Positions 7,413 to 17,386 of a stretch of DNA of 64,000 bases are shown here, in pieces. This stretch comes from Planomonospora sp. ID82291. Its GTDB lineage: Bacteria > Actinomycetota > Actinomycetes > Streptosporangiales > Streptosporangiaceae. The DNA lies in contig NZ_JABTEX010000006.1 in NCBI RefSeq assembly GCF_015711645.1, positions 124,001 through 188,000 on the forward strand, read 5' to 3'. Position 1 is the stretch's first letter. Every line of letters begins with the position of its first letter. The notes under the pieces were generated by a model. That model was given only the letters and a program-made list of their open reading frames with translations, was not told the origin of the DNA and did no database searches. The position numbers and the translations under genes were made by a program.

Positions 7413-10285
7413 GGCAGGCCTCCGGCGGCGGCGGGCATGTAGACGTAGACGCCGAGCAGGTCAGCGGGTTTGTTCGCGATGACGGTGATCTTGCTGGTGC
7501 CGCTCTGCCGACTGGCCTCCCGGACGCGGGCGTGCGAGTCGCGTAGCTGCTCGGCTGCGGCGTCGGCCTCGGCGTCGAGTGCGTCTTCCAGGTGCCACAG
7601 CAGCCGGGGCTTGGTCGCGGGCTCGCGATCGGGTGCCTGGCGGGTCTCCAGGGCCAGCAGCCGCTCCAGGTCGTCGCGGGCCAGGTCGGGGGCGATGTTG
7701 CCGCTGGGTTCAGCAGCCAGCAGCGCCTCCACGTCCTGCGGCGGCAGCCACTCGGGGTTGTCCGGCCGGCCGCGGAAGGCCAGCACGCGGGCTTCCTCGG
7801 CGACCAGCGGCCGGGGCCCTTGCCGGCCGGGGAGGGTCAAGTGCATGCGGAAGCGGACCAGCAGCAGCGTGGTACGGCGCTGCACCGCATTGGTGCGCAT
7901 GACGCCGCAGCGCCGCGCGGGGCGCGGTCCGGGTGTCTTCGGGTCGAGTGCGGCATCCAGCACGTAGCGGGCGATGGCGCCCACAGCCGGGTCGGTGCGG
8001 TCCAGGTGGGCGTGGCGGCGCGGCACCGGCAGGTCGCGGTGGAACGGCAGCGGCTGGGGGTGGCCGGGCGGCAGCGCGTCGCGCAGCCCGGGCGGCAGGG
8101 TCGCGGTGACGGCCGCGAAACCGTCCTCCCGCGCGGTCATGGAGGAGCCGAGCGCGTCGAGCGCCTCGCGGGCGAAGGTCTCGATCTCGGTCGAGGAGCC
8201 GAGGCCGGCGCGGATCTCGGCCAGTTCCCGGGCGACCTCGTCGGGTTTGATGCCGGCCTGGGCGAACTTGGTGCGGGAGGTGCGTTCCTTGGCCGCGGAG
8301 CTGTCCCATTCGGCGTGCAGGTCGGTGGCGGTGAACCCCTCCAGCGGCACCTGCTCCCAGGTCTCGGTGCTGCTGGTGAGCAGCTCCTCCATCAGCGCCT
8401 CGACCAGCTGGTTGGAGAAGTTCGGCACCGGGACGCTGACGCCGAGGCTCCTTCGGATCTCCTCGTGCTTGCGGATCAGTACCCGCATGACGATCTCGTC
8501 GATCAGGTTGTCGGCGCCGAGCATCGTGACCGCGCGGACCTTCTCGGCGGTCTGGCCGAACCGGTCGACGCGGCCCTCGCGCTGCTCGTGCCGGGTGGGG
8601 TTCCACGCCAGGTCGTAGTGGACGACGGCCTGGAAGGCGTCTTGCAGGTTGACGCCTTCGGACAGGCAGTCGGTCGCGACCAGCACGTGGCGGCCCTCGA
8701 CGGCGCGCAGCTCGTCGATGCGGTTCTCGCGTTCGCTGGGCGGCAGCGTCCCGGTGACGCACGCGACGGTCGCGGCCGTGCCCAAAGCGGTGCGCAGGTG
8801 CTCGGCGACGTATTCGGCGGTGTCGATGAACCGGCAGAACACGATCGGGTCGTAGCCGTCGGCCAGCAGCCCCTGGACCACGCCGCCCAGCGCCTTCAGC
8901 TTGGTGTCCCCTCGTCCGGCCAGGGCGTCGGCGGCCTTGGCGAAGCGGACCAGGCGGGCCCGTTCGGTCTGGTCGTGCTCGTCGAGGTCGTCGGAGCCGG
9001 GGATCACGTCGACGGATTCGGCCGCCTCGTCTTCGGCCATGTCCAGGACGGTCGCGCGGCCGATCCGGTCGGCCTCCTGCGGGGTCTCGGTCTCCACGCC
9101 TTTGGCGCGGGTGCGCAGCGTGGCCGCGGCGGCGCGGGGCGAGGAGGCCAGGGCGCGCAGCAGCGCCAGCACCGACCAGTAGCGGACCCGCTGGCGCAGC
9201 TGCCCGCCGGAGGTGTCGCGGACCGTCTCGCGGGCGTAGGCGAGGACCTGCCGCAGCAGGGCGCGGTAGTCGTCGGTGAGGTGGTAGCGCTCCTCGCGGG
9301 TCTCGCGCGCGGAGGGGAACTTGGTGTCCTCTTTGAGGTAGGTGCGGATGTCGCCGCGGCGGCGCTGGACCATGTGCCGGGCGAGCTGCTCGCGGCCCTT
9401 GGCCTCGTCGAGGTTCAACTTCGCCAGGGTGGGGTCGAGCAGGCCGATCAGGTTGCGGAAGCTCTCGTCCTTGCCGCTGTGCGGGGTGGCGGTGACCAGC
9501 AGCAGGTGCCGGTCGGGGTCGGCGGCGAGTTTGCGGACCAGGTCGTAGCGGAGCATGCGGCCGCCGCCGGTCGAGTCGTCGGCGACGCAGGTGTGCGCCT
9601 CGTCCACGATCACCAGGTCGGGGCAGGCCCGCACGAAGTCGTCGCGGTGCCGGGGCGACTTGATGAAGTCGGTGGAGACCACCGTGTACCGGTAGAAGTC
9701 GAAGATCGACTGGTCGTCGCCGATGAGGTTCTTGTGCAACCGCTTGACGGTGGTCGGCAGCACCAGTTCGGCGTCGATGCGGAACTTGTCGGCGAGTTCC
9801 TGCTGCCACTGCTCGGCCAGCGCCGGGCTGCACAACACGGTCAGGCCGGTGGCGCTGCCCTGGGCGAGCAGTTCGGTGGCGATCAGGGACGCCTCGATGG
9901 TCTTGCCGATGCCGACGTCGTCGGCGATCAGCAGCCGCGCCGTCTCCTGGCGCAGCGCCATCAGCAGCGGCACCAGCTGGTAGGGGCGCGGTTCGACGGC
10001 CAGGCCGGCCAGGGACCGGAACGGTCCGGCAGTGGCGCGAAAACCGACGCGCAGCGCCGTGCGCAGCAGGCCCGCGCCGACCGCGTTGCCGGCGTCGCCG
10101 GGCGGGGGCGGCGGGAACGTCGCCTGGGTGACGTCTTCGACGCCGGTCAGGATGGCGGCGATCTCGTCGTCGCCTCCGCCGAGCGGTCGGGCGATGAGGA
10201 AGCCCTCGTCGCTGTCGGGCAGCACGACCCAGTCGCGGCCTCGGGCGTTGACCAGGGATCCGGGGGTGAAGACGGGCAACGTCAC
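7409..10285 (-). CDS. SNF2-family helicase, DrmD-like
   Basis: This is a 958-residue protein from GTG. The start is preceded by a perfect AGGAGG and overlaps the upstream helicase stop (GTGA). Motif I is DDVGIGKTIE near residue 123, motif II IVDEAHTC near 224, motif III VTATPHSG, and motif VI REGRVDRFGQ near 568, with the helicase C-terminal lobe between about 450 and 620. This is the DISARM DrmD / RapA-like layout of superfamily 2 translocases, in which a single large protein has a long C-terminal helical part (650-958) of no clear family. In class 1 DISARM, DrmD is the marker gene and lies beside drmMI, as here. Expected role: ATP-driven DNA translocation or remodelling during recognition of invading DNA. 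Confidence 0.85.
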   Translation of the reverse strand: MTLPVFTPGSLVNARGRDWVVLPDSDEGFLIARPLGGGDDEIAAILTGVEDVTQATFPPPPPGDAGNAVGAGLLRTALRVGFRATAGPFRSLAGLAVEPRPYQLVPLLMALRQETARLLIADDVGIGKTIEASLIATELLAQGSATGLTVLCSPALAEQWQQELADKFRIDAELVLPTTVKRLHKNLIGDDQSIFDFYRYTVVSTDFIKSPRHRDDFVRACPDLVIVDEAHTCVADDSTGGGRMLRYDLVRKLAADPDRHLLLVTATPHSGKDESFRNLIGLLDPTLAKLNLDEAKGREQLARHMVQRRRGDIRTYLKEDTKFPSARETREERYHLTDDYRALLRQVLAYARETVRDTSGGQLRQRVRYWSVLALLRALASSPRAAAATLRTRAKGVETETPQEADRIGRATVLDMAEDEAAESVDVIPGSDDLDEHDQTERARLVRFAKAADALAGRGDTKLKALGGVVQGLLADGYDPIVFCRFIDTAEYVAEHLRTALGTAATVACVTGTLPPSERENRIDELRAVEGRHVLVATDCLSEGVNLQDAFQAVVHYDLAWNPTRHEQREGRVDRFGQTAEKVRAVTMLGADNLIDEIVMRVLIRKHEEIRRSLGVSVPVPNFSNQLVEALMEELLTSSTETWEQVPLEGFTATDLHAEWDSSAAKERTSRTKFAQAGIKPDEVARELAEIRAGLGSSTEIETFAREALDALGSSMTAREDGFAAVTATLPPGLRDALPPGHPQPLPFHRDLPVPRRHAHLDRTDPAVGAIARYVLDAALDPKTPGPRPARRCGVMRTNAVQRRTTLLLVRFRMHLTLPGRQGPRPLVAEEARVLAFRGRPDNPEWLPPQDVEALLAAEPSGNIAPDLARDDLERLLALETRQAPDREPATKPRLLWHLEDALDAEADAAAEQLRDSHARVREASRQSGTSKITVIANKPADLLGVYVYMPAAAGGLP

Positions 10286-13200
10286 TTCCTCCTGCTGGCG
10301 CCGAAGACGCTCGGGTACTTGCTCACGATCTGCGTGTAGTCCTCACCGTAGGGGACGCGGATGACGCTCCAGCCGAGATCACGCAGCTCGTCCTCGGCGT
10401 CTGCGTCCCGGCCGGGCGCGCCGGCGTCGTCAGGGCCGTCGACGAAGACGGCCACGGTGCCGTAGAGCAGGTCCGGGCGGGCCGGGCAGCCGGCCGGCTC
10501 CGGGCTGATCCTGTCGGGGGCGCGGTACTCGTGCTCCTGCAACCAGGCGGTGAACGCGTGCCGCGGATCGTCGCCTTCGACGCCCAGCCGTACCGGCTCC
10601 CACGCCTCGTGCGGCTTGGTGAGGGCAGGTTCGGGGACGCGGGCGCGGGCGCAGGCCAGCAGCAGGTCGCGGACCAGGTGCCGGTCGATCAGCTGGTGGT
10701 AGCTCTGGTTGCCGTACGACAGCAGGCAGTCGTAGCAGGCCTTGGCGCAGCGCTCGTCGTTGATGGCGCCGCCGGTGTCGGCGCCGGTGTCGGGGTCGAA
10801 GTGGGCGATCTCCAGCGCCCGTCGCGCGGCCCGGGCCAGCGCGTCGTCTTCCATCACCAGGCGGCGCAGCACGCCGGCGCCGCCTTCGGAGCTCTCGATG
10901 AACAGCGCCCGCCCGCGGCTTTCATCATCGGGCAGCAGTTCGCTGACCAGCTCGCTGTCCTCCAGCTGGAACTCGGCCTCGATACCGCGTTCCAGCGCGT
11001 ACATGAAGCTGGTCGCCTCCTGCACGGTGACCGGGCGCTCCAGCCGGGTGATGAGGATGTTGCGGCGGTCCTCGACGTAGGGGATGACGAGCTGCTTGGT
11101 CTGCACCAGGCCCGCGTCGTCGACCGGGTGCGGGTCAGGGGTCAGCGCGTTGCTCTCCGACAGCCACCGGCCGGTCCGCACGTTGATCCAGAACCCGTCG
11201 GTGGTGTGCCGCTTGCGGCCCATGTTGGTGACCCGCACGGTGGCCGTGTCGCCGTACTGCAACTCCAGCGCCGCCCGCCCGCCGTGAACGGCCGCCGCGT
11301 CCAGGCGGCCGGGCCGCACTCCGTGGTCGTTGAACCGGTAGGAGGTGATGAGGTCGTAGCCGGCGCGGCGGCGCTCCTCCTCATCGGAGGAGATCCGGTC
11401 GCGGCGGATCGTCTTGACCGTCTGCAGGCGCAGCAGCCGGTGCATGGTCTTGCCCAGCCGGCCGCCGCAGGACTCGCAGACGTCGGTGCCGACCTGCGAA
11501 TCGTGCAGGTAGCCGCAGAACTCGCAGCGGCGCGCCGCCCGGGTGTCCAGGCCGCCCCCGCCCTGCTCGGTCGGGGTGAGCTGGACCTCCTTGACCTGGT
11601 AGCGCGAACCCTCGTGGTAGATGAGCGCGTCGGGGCCGAACTCGCGGATCGCGATGAACCGGGGGCGGTGGATGAACTCGACCTCGGTGTTCTTGCCCTT
11701 GCGCGCCGAGATGTAGGCCCGCAGCGGCAGGCGCGGGAAGGAGTAGCCCGGCAGGAACCCCTCGGAGGCCAGGTAGCGGTAGGAGTAGAAGTCGGTCTGG
11801 AAGTCGGAGGAGTCCTCGTTGCGCAGCAGCTTGAGCTGGTTTTCGGCTTCCCGGCGGCGCGCGGTCGCGATATCGCGGGCGCTCTTGCCGGTGGAGTGGT
11901 CGCCGATGATGCGGTGCTGCTCTTCGCGTTCGGCCTGCGCGGTCCGATACAGGTCGCGCCAGCGGTCGAAGGCCGCGCCGAACTCCCCGGGCGCGTCCTG
12001 GACGGCGCGGTCGATCCAGTCCGGATGCCACCAGGAGGTGGCCTCCAGCTCGCCGACGAGCTCGGCCAGGACGAACCGGGCCCGCTCAGCGGCCCGCGAG
12101 CGCGCATCGACGCGGACAGCGGCCGCGGCGACTTCCGCGAGCAGCGGGAACCCGGGAGCGTCGATGTCGAGGATGCCGGCGATGGAGCTGTCCAAGGCCA
12201 GGCCGGTCTCGGCCAGCCAGAGCGCGTGCACGTGCGAGCGGATCAGGTCCTCGTTGGTCAGATCCAGGCGCGGGGCGGCCACCGACCCGGCGACCATCTG
12301 GTCGCGCTTGCGGAAGTAGTACTGGTCGTGCGCGTTGCCGGTGGCGCAGTAGGTGACCACGAGCGCGGGCTGCCCGGACCGGCCGGCCCGCCCGGCGCGC
12401 TGGGCGTAGTTGGCCGGGGTGGGCGGCACGTTGCGCATGGCCACCGCACCCAGGCTGGCGATGTCGATGCCCAGCTCCATCGTGGGTGAGCAGTACAGCA
12501 CCTGCAGGTCACCGTCGCGGAACTGCTCCTCGCGCAGCGCGCGGGCCTCGTTGGTGACCTGGGCGGTGTGCTCGCGGGCCTGCAGCCCGGCCAGGTTCGC
12601 CGCTTTCTGCCGGTAGAGGTCCTGGAAGAACGGGTTGACCCGCGGCCCCTTGTCGGCGGCGACCTGCTTGCGCAACCGGTCCTCGGCACCCTTGCCGTCA
12701 CCGAGCCGCCACAGGATCGACGAGGCCTTGATCTGGTAGCCGTCCCGCTCCATGGTCAGCACCCCGCACCGTTCGGTGATGCTCAGCAGGTCGCGGATCA
12801 TCGCGGTGGCGTCGTCGCGGACCAGGCCGTGGCGGGCGAACTCTTTCTGCTTGAGCAGGTGCTTGCCGTACACGCCGTAACCCGTCAGGTGCAGGTCGCG
12901 GCTGCCCTGGCGGCCCGCGCGCGGGTAGGCGACCGCGGTCGGCACGACCTGCTCGGTCGGCTCCATCGACCACGGTTCCTTCAGATAATGGCGGCTTTCC
13001 TCCTTGATCTGCTCGAACCCGGTCGCCGTCAGGCTGTCGACGTCGATGGCCAACACCCGCCGCAGCTCGTCCAGCAGGATGCGCAGCAGCTCCTCGCGGT
13101 GCTCGGGCACATCGTCGCGCAGCGCGGGGTGCGCGCCGTCCCACAGGTCCTGAGCGGCGGCGATGTCGGGCAGGTCGAGGTAGTCGACCTTGAGCAGGCC

Positions 13201-15474
13201 GGTCTGCTCCAGGTTGGGCATGGTGATCCGCCAGCCGCGCTCCAGGTCCATGTACAGGCGGTAGCTGATCAGTTGGCGCAGCGCCTTCCACGTGTTGCGT
13301 TCGGCGGTGAAGCGCACCTCGGGGTTCTGCGCGAAATCGGCCAGGGTCAGGTTGAGCGCGTCGGTCACCTTCTGCGCGATCACCTCGTGGGTGAGGCCGT
13401 CGGGGGCGTTCAACAGGGCCCGGTACAGCGCGCCGCGCAGCTGGACGACCTGGACGAAGTCGTTGAAGTGCCCGGCCTGCAGGCTGGCGTCCTGGCGGTT
13501 GTCGGTGAAGGCCAGCAGCTTGCGCTGCTCCTTGTCCAAGACCGGGTCGTGCTCGCGCAGGGTGCGCACCACCGTGGAGCTGAGCACGCTGGTGGCCGAG
13601 CTGCGCCCCTCCACCGCCAGTGAGCCCAGCTTGGCGAAATCACTGCCGCGCACCTGCTCATACGAGGTGCGGCAGCGCAGGCAGAACGTGAACGGCGCAC
13701 GAACGTAGGCGGCCTTGGCGCCCTCGGCGTCGAGCCGGCCGTCGGGGGCGAGGTGCACCACCTCGGGCAGGTATCGCTTCTTCGCGCCCACCACATCAGG
13801 GGTGCCGTCCGACAGGGTCTCCAGCCAGGACTCGGGCAGCCGCTGCTCGTCGATGGCGATCTGCAGCGTGTCGGGCCAGGCGAAGTCCTCGGAGATGTAC
13901 AGGTAGCCGTTGAGCTCCTCGCCGCTGGCGTCGCTTTCGCGGCGGGAGGTGAAGCGGGTGGCGCCCGCCTCCTCGATCCGCCGCACCGTCAGGTACTCCT
14001 GGCCGCATTCGCGGCAGAACGAGACCGGGACCAGCAGGTGGTCCTCCTTGCCCGGCTCGGGGACGACCGTCTGGTAGCGGCTGGTGATGTAGCGGGTCGC
14101 CTCCGGCTCGATGCTCACATACACGTCGTCGCCCTTGGACAGGAACTGGTGCAGCCGGAACGCGAACACCGGCCGCCGGGTCCGCGGATGCGTCAGGGAC
14201 GCCCCCCGCTTCAGCGCGTCCTGGATCGCGGTGGCGCACTCCTGATGCGGGCGCCCGGTCAGCTCGGCAAGATCGCGGGCGGCCTCGGGCACGGTCCGCG
14301 GCCGGGGCGGACGGGTCAGCTCCTCGGTCACCCCGAACCGGGTCTCCACCCAGGAGGCCAGCGGGTCGGCGATGAACTCCTCGTAGCCGTCCGGGGTCGT
14401 CAGCGCCGTGACGGCCTCAGGGTCGCCGGTCGTGGCACGCTCCAGCGTCTCGCCGATCACGTGGGCGGGCGCCACCGGCACGCCGAACAGCCGACCGGCG
14501 ACCTCGGCCACCTTCTGCCGCCGGACGCTTTGGCTGCCCTCGGTCGTCATCGTCGCCGACGTGCCCACGCACTGGATCTGTGTGGCCCCGCATGCGTCAC
14601 GCACCCGGCGCACCAGCATCGCCACGTCCGCGCCCTGCCGCCCCCGGTAGGTGTGCAGCTCGTCCAGGACCAGCCAGTGCAGCCCTTGGGCGGCGGTGAT
14701 GAGGCTTTCGCGCTCGCCGGGGCGGGTCAGCACCAGGTCCAGCATCACGTAGTTGGTCAGCAGGACGTCCGGCGGGTCGGCGAGGATCCGCTTGCGCTCC
14801 TCCCCTTTTTCCTGGCCGGTGTAGCGGCGGAAGGTGACCGGCTCCCGGCCGGGCCCGTACCCGCGCTGAAGGAACTTCTCCAGCTCGTGCACCTGGCTGT
14901 TGGCGAGCGCGTTCATCGGGTACACGATGATCGCTTTCACGCCCGGCCGGTAGGCGCCGCTCTCCTTTTGCCGCAGCACCCAGTCGACGATCGGCACGAT
15001 GTAGCTCAGGCTCTTGCCCGAGCCGGTGCCGGTGGTCAGCACGTAGCTCGCGCCGGTGCGGGCGATCTCCACGGCCTGGCGCTGGTGCCGGTGCAGGTTG
15101 AGGATCTGCCCCGGGTTACCGTCGTCCTTGCCGACGCGGAAGATCCGCTCGCATTCGGCAGTGAGGAGACCGCGCTGCACCAGGTCGGAGACGGAGCCGC
15201 CGGGGGCGAAGTTCGGGTTCAGCGACAGGTAGGGGTCGGGCCACTGCTCGCCGGCGGCCTGCTGCCGCTCCACGTGCTCTCTGATCCGCCGGTTCTGGAT
15301 CTCCGTGAACCCCGAGGTGAACGCCGCATAGTCAGCGATCAGGTGCTCATGAACCTTGAAGACGTCCATCCCCGCCCGTATCTCACGATTTTTTTGGATC
15401 TCGTGGGAAAGCACGCTATCGGCCTGGCGCGCCGGCCGGTATGGATTCACTGATCGTTTCTTCTCGTTCATCAT
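10282..15474 (-). CDS. Giant DEAD/DEAH helicase with DUF1998 and a Vsr-like C-terminus (DrmA-DrmB / DruE-like)
   Basis: The protein has 1730 residues. Motif I TTGTGSGKSLSY lies near residue 143, motif II LVLDELHTYRGRQGADV near 267, motif III GTSATM near 300, and motif VI QRAGRAGRSGQ near 1023. A CxxC zinc ribbon (CEFCGY ... CESCGG) lies near 1311. The DUF1998 signature CAKACYDCLLSYGNQ lies near 1573. Residues about 1655-1730 read RPDLLYGTVAVFVDG ... LGWSVIRVP, resembling a Vsr/DUF559-type endonuclease fold. In DISARM, DrmA (helicase) and DrmB (DUF1998) are separate. In Druantia, DruE is one protein of about this size. This gene therefore has the fused layout but sits with DISARM-type partners. 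It is first in the operon, with two consecutive ATG codons at its start and no gene immediately upstream. Confidence 0.85.
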   Translation of the reverse strand: MMNEKKRSVNPYRPARQADSVLSHEIQKNREIRAGMDVFKVHEHLIADYAAFTSGFTEIQNRRIREHVERQQAAGEQWPDPYLSLNPNFAPGGSVSDLVQRGLLTAECERIFRVGKDDGNPGQILNLHRHQRQAVEIARTGASYVLTTGTGSGKSLSYIVPIVDWVLRQKESGAYRPGVKAIIVYPMNALANSQVHELEKFLQRGYGPGREPVTFRRYTGQEKGEERKRILADPPDVLLTNYVMLDLVLTRPGERESLITAAQGLHWLVLDELHTYRGRQGADVAMLVRRVRDACGATQIQCVGTSATMTTEGSQSVRRQKVAEVAGRLFGVPVAPAHVIGETLERATTGDPEAVTALTTPDGYEEFIADPLASWVETRFGVTEELTRPPRPRTVPEAARDLAELTGRPHQECATAIQDALKRGASLTHPRTRRPVFAFRLHQFLSKGDDVYVSIEPEATRYITSRYQTVVPEPGKEDHLLVPVSFCRECGQEYLTVRRIEEAGATRFTSRRESDASGEELNGYLYISEDFAWPDTLQIAIDEQRLPESWLETLSDGTPDVVGAKKRYLPEVVHLAPDGRLDAEGAKAAYVRAPFTFCLRCRTSYEQVRGSDFAKLGSLAVEGRSSATSVLSSTVVRTLREHDPVLDKEQRKLLAFTDNRQDASLQAGHFNDFVQVVQLRGALYRALLNAPDGLTHEVIAQKVTDALNLTLADFAQNPEVRFTAERNTWKALRQLISYRLYMDLERGWRITMPNLEQTGLLKVDYLDLPDIAAAQDLWDGAHPALRDDVPEHREELLRILLDELRRVLAIDVDSLTATGFEQIKEESRHYLKEPWSMEPTEQVVPTAVAYPRAGRQGSRDLHLTGYGVYGKHLLKQKEFARHGLVRDDATAMIRDLLSITERCGVLTMERDGYQIKASSILWRLGDGKGAEDRLRKQVAADKGPRVNPFFQDLYRQKAANLAGLQAREHTAQVTNEARALREEQFRDGDLQVLYCSPTMELGIDIASLGAVAMRNVPPTPANYAQRAGRAGRSGQPALVVTYCATGNAHDQYYFRKRDQMVAGSVAAPRLDLTNEDLIRSHVHALWLAETGLALDSSIAGILDIDAPGFPLLAEVAAAAVRVDARSRAAERARFVLAELVGELEATSWWHPDWIDRAVQDAPGEFGAAFDRWRDLYRTAQAEREEQHRIIGDHSTGKSARDIATARRREAENQLKLLRNEDSSDFQTDFYSYRYLASEGFLPGYSFPRLPLRAYISARKGKNTEVEFIHRPRFIAIREFGPDALIYHEGSRYQVKEVQLTPTEQGGGGLDTRAARRCEFCGYLHDSQVGTDVCESCGGRLGKTMHRLLRLQTVKTIRRDRISSDEEERRRAGYDLITSYRFNDHGVRPGRLDAAAVHGGRAALELQYGDTATVRVTNMGRKRHTTDGFWINVRTGRWLSESNALTPDPHPVDDAGLVQTKQLVIPYVEDRRNILITRLERPVTVQEATSFMYALERGIEAEFQLEDSELVSELLPDDESRGRALFIESSEGGAGVLRRLVMEDDALARAARRALEIAHFDPDTGADTGGAINDERCAKACYDCLLSYGNQSYHQLIDRHLVRDLLLACARARVPEPALTKPHEAWEPVRLGVEGDDPRHAFTAWLQEHEYRAPDRISPEPAGCPARPDLLYGTVAVFVDGPDDAGAPGRDADAEDELRDLGWSVIRVPYGEDYTQIVSKYPSVFGASRRK

Positions 15475-15567
15475 CGTGCGGCCACCGGCCGTTACACCCT
15501 CAAGTCAGAATATGTCACTGGCCAGCGAAGCAGCCTGGGGCCTCATCTCATCCCAGGTACTCACCGT

Positions 15568-15810
15568 TAAGCGGCGTCATTCGCCGAGCACTGGACGACG
15601 GCGGCGTCTGCTTGCTCATCCAGTCTGCTGACGCCCCCGCCGAGGTCACCGGCTGAGCCGGTACCCCCTTCCCTTTCTCCGGCCGAGGCGTCGCTGGCGC
15701 GGGCTGGCGCTGCTGAGGAAGAGGCCGTGGCCGCAATCGACGGAGTGGTCACCGAGGCGTTGGACGCCCTCGGCGACGAGGAGTACGCGCCTGCCCGCAC
15801 GGCCCGGTGA
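15568..15810 (+). pseudogene. Tail of a lost gene
   Basis: An open frame without a plausible start codon runs from just after a TAA near 15568 to a TGA ending at 15810. Its last third reads like a real protein end, with AIDGVVTEALDALGDEEY then APARTAR. Upstream the frame is low-complexity. I do not recognise the family. It looks like a 3' remnant left by deletion, next to another gene fragment at 15889. The stretch between 15475 and 15568 also has no gene and should hold the promoter of the defence operon, though I could not pick its boxes with confidence. Confidence 0.35.
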
Positions 15811-15888
15811 AAGCGCGCTCCGCACTGAGGATGGACGCCACGCAGCACGAGATAAGGCAGGGGCCGCGCGTCATGGCGACTCCAGCCG

Positions 15889-15975
15889 ATCAGGCCAAGA
15901 CCACGTTGTGGCGGGGCGTTCGTGCTGCCCCAGCGATCACCGGAGCAGCCAGGGAGCTCGTGGCTCTGGGTAAGA
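15889..15975 (+). pseudogene. Duplicated internal fragment of a phosphotransferase gene
   Basis: About 80 bases from GCCGATCAGGCC near 15892 through GTTGTGGCGGGG and GCGATCACCGG to GGAGCTC closely match the coding strand of the phosphotransferase at 18716-19597, around 18892-18972. I estimate roughly four of five bases identical by eye. The fragment has neither start nor motif region, so it is a relic of a second copy. The rest of 15811-16165 shows no gene I can support. Confidence 0.55.
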
Positions 15976-16165
15976 ACCAGCGATCACCCAGGTGAGGTCG
16001 CTATAGTTGCACTGGGCGGATCACGGCCGCCCGAGCCTGCGTCCATCGGTGCCACGCCGCCACCGGACGCGTCGGCCAAGGATCACCGATTCCCGTGACG
16101 TCGCTGACTGGTATGTGCTCTCGACCAACGGCGCAGTGCGTGGGCTGGCCGTGAAGGATCCGCAC

Positions 16166-17386
16166 ATGACCAGGGACAGAGCGCGTAAGCAGGCCATCCG
16201 GCGGCGAAGCCGCGCCAGCGGTGAACCCTACGCCGCCGCTCGCCGTCACCTCCAGCGGGCCGCGACTCCGGCCGCTAGAGAGATCGTCCGTGCTCGGGAC
16301 CTGCACACCGATCTGGCTGCAGCGTTCCGCATGGACGGTTGGCCGGTCGAGATGGAAGCGGCCGTCGAATTCGGCGAGTACCTGTCCTACTTCGGCCCGC
16401 TGTGCGTTGTGATCAGTCGCAACGATCAGCGCGTCTCCTGGTCCGGTGACGAGGATCCCGATGATGCGGCGCTTGATCTGACGCGGCCGCCGATGGTCTT
16501 CATGGCAGCTCCGTCCGAACCTTTCGCGCGCATCGTCGAGTTCACCCTGCCCGGTGATCTGCCGGCGGCTGAACTGGTCGCTCAAGCCCGGCAGCTGCTG
16601 GCCGCCGGCCGGAGCGCGGCGTTGGCCGCCGTCTGCGACGACAGCACCTGCTCCATCTGCGGTGAGGCCTACCCGCGAGCACACCTGCTGACGCCGAGCC
16701 GTGCCGTTGAGATGCTGCTGTGTCCGCTATGCATTTTCGACGGTGACGTCTTCGACGCCGACCTCGTCCACTTGGCCACGCAGATCAACGAGTTGGAGTT
16801 CGCCGATCTGGCCGTACCCGCCGGGTGGAGCGCCATGGGCGCGCTGCTGGCCTGTGCCGCCGGGGACGGGCTCGTTGAGCGCATGCACGCCACCGCCCAG
16901 CGCGGCGGGGTGGCCTTCCTCGCCTACGAGCGGTGGTCTGATCCCGGTGCGGCCTGGATCTGGCTTCCTGCGGCCGAGCAGCGGCCGGCCGCGCTGCGGC
17001 ATCTGGGACCGGGCGCCCGCCTGGACGTGCTCGTCGATGCCGTCGACGCCGCGTATCCGCACCTGCGCCAGCGTGTGCGCACAACCCAGAACGACAGCTG
17101 GCAAGAACTCATCGGAGCTGAGAAGGGGCCTGCCGTCGGGCCGGAGCCGGACCGGTTCATCGCCTCGCTGTGGCCGGTGATCATCGGGATCGTGGTTGCC
17201 TTCACTGCACAGGCGCTTGAGCGCCCGACCCGGCAGGCACCGCTGGCGCAAGACCGCGGAGCCCTTGACGCGCTGCGTCGCTACTGGCCGCAGATCGCCA
17301 GCCCTTACGAGGTCGAAGACGCCATGGCCATGGTGGAGATCGGGCTGGACATCGTGGCCGAGACGCTGTTCGGTACCCCGCAGTGA
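16166..17386 (+). CDS. Protein of unknown function with an internal zinc ribbon
   Basis: The protein has 406 residues. I chose the ATG at 16166 because its product starts MTRDRARKQAIRRRSR then ASGEPYAAARR, a basic opening seen on many small actinomycete proteins. The frame is open further upstream but is unconvincing there. Midway, near residues 155-185, two CxxC pairs (CSICGEAYPRAH and LLCPLCIFDGD) form a probable zinc ribbon. The remainder is mixed helix and strand, without membrane segments apart from a short hydrophobic stretch WPVIIGIVVAFTAQAL near residue 345. No family is recognised. It stands alone on the plus strand, facing the convergent membrane gene at 17545. Confidence 0.7.
   Translation: MTRDRARKQAIRRRSRASGEPYAAARRHLQRAATPAAREIVRARDLHTDLAAAFRMDGWPVEMEAAVEFGEYLSYFGPLCVVISRNDQRVSWSGDEDPDDAALDLTRPPMVFMAAPSEPFARIVEFTLPGDLPAAELVAQARQLLAAGRSAALAAVCDDSTCSICGEAYPRAHLLTPSRAVEMLLCPLCIFDGDVFDADLVHLATQINELEFADLAVPAGWSAMGALLACAAGDGLVERMHATAQRGGVAFLAYERWSDPGAAWIWLPAAEQRPAALRHLGPGARLDVLVDAVDAAYPHLRQRVRTTQNDSWQELIGAEKGPAVGPEPDRFIASLWPVIIGIVVAFTAQALERPTRQAPLAQDRGALDALRRYWPQIASPYEVEDAMAMVEIGLDIVAETLFGTPQ

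Noticed and set aside
7592-10339. 915-codon plus-strand frame opposite the SNF2 gene
   Set aside because: It is an antisense shadow that high GC keeps open. The opposite strand has all helicase motifs.
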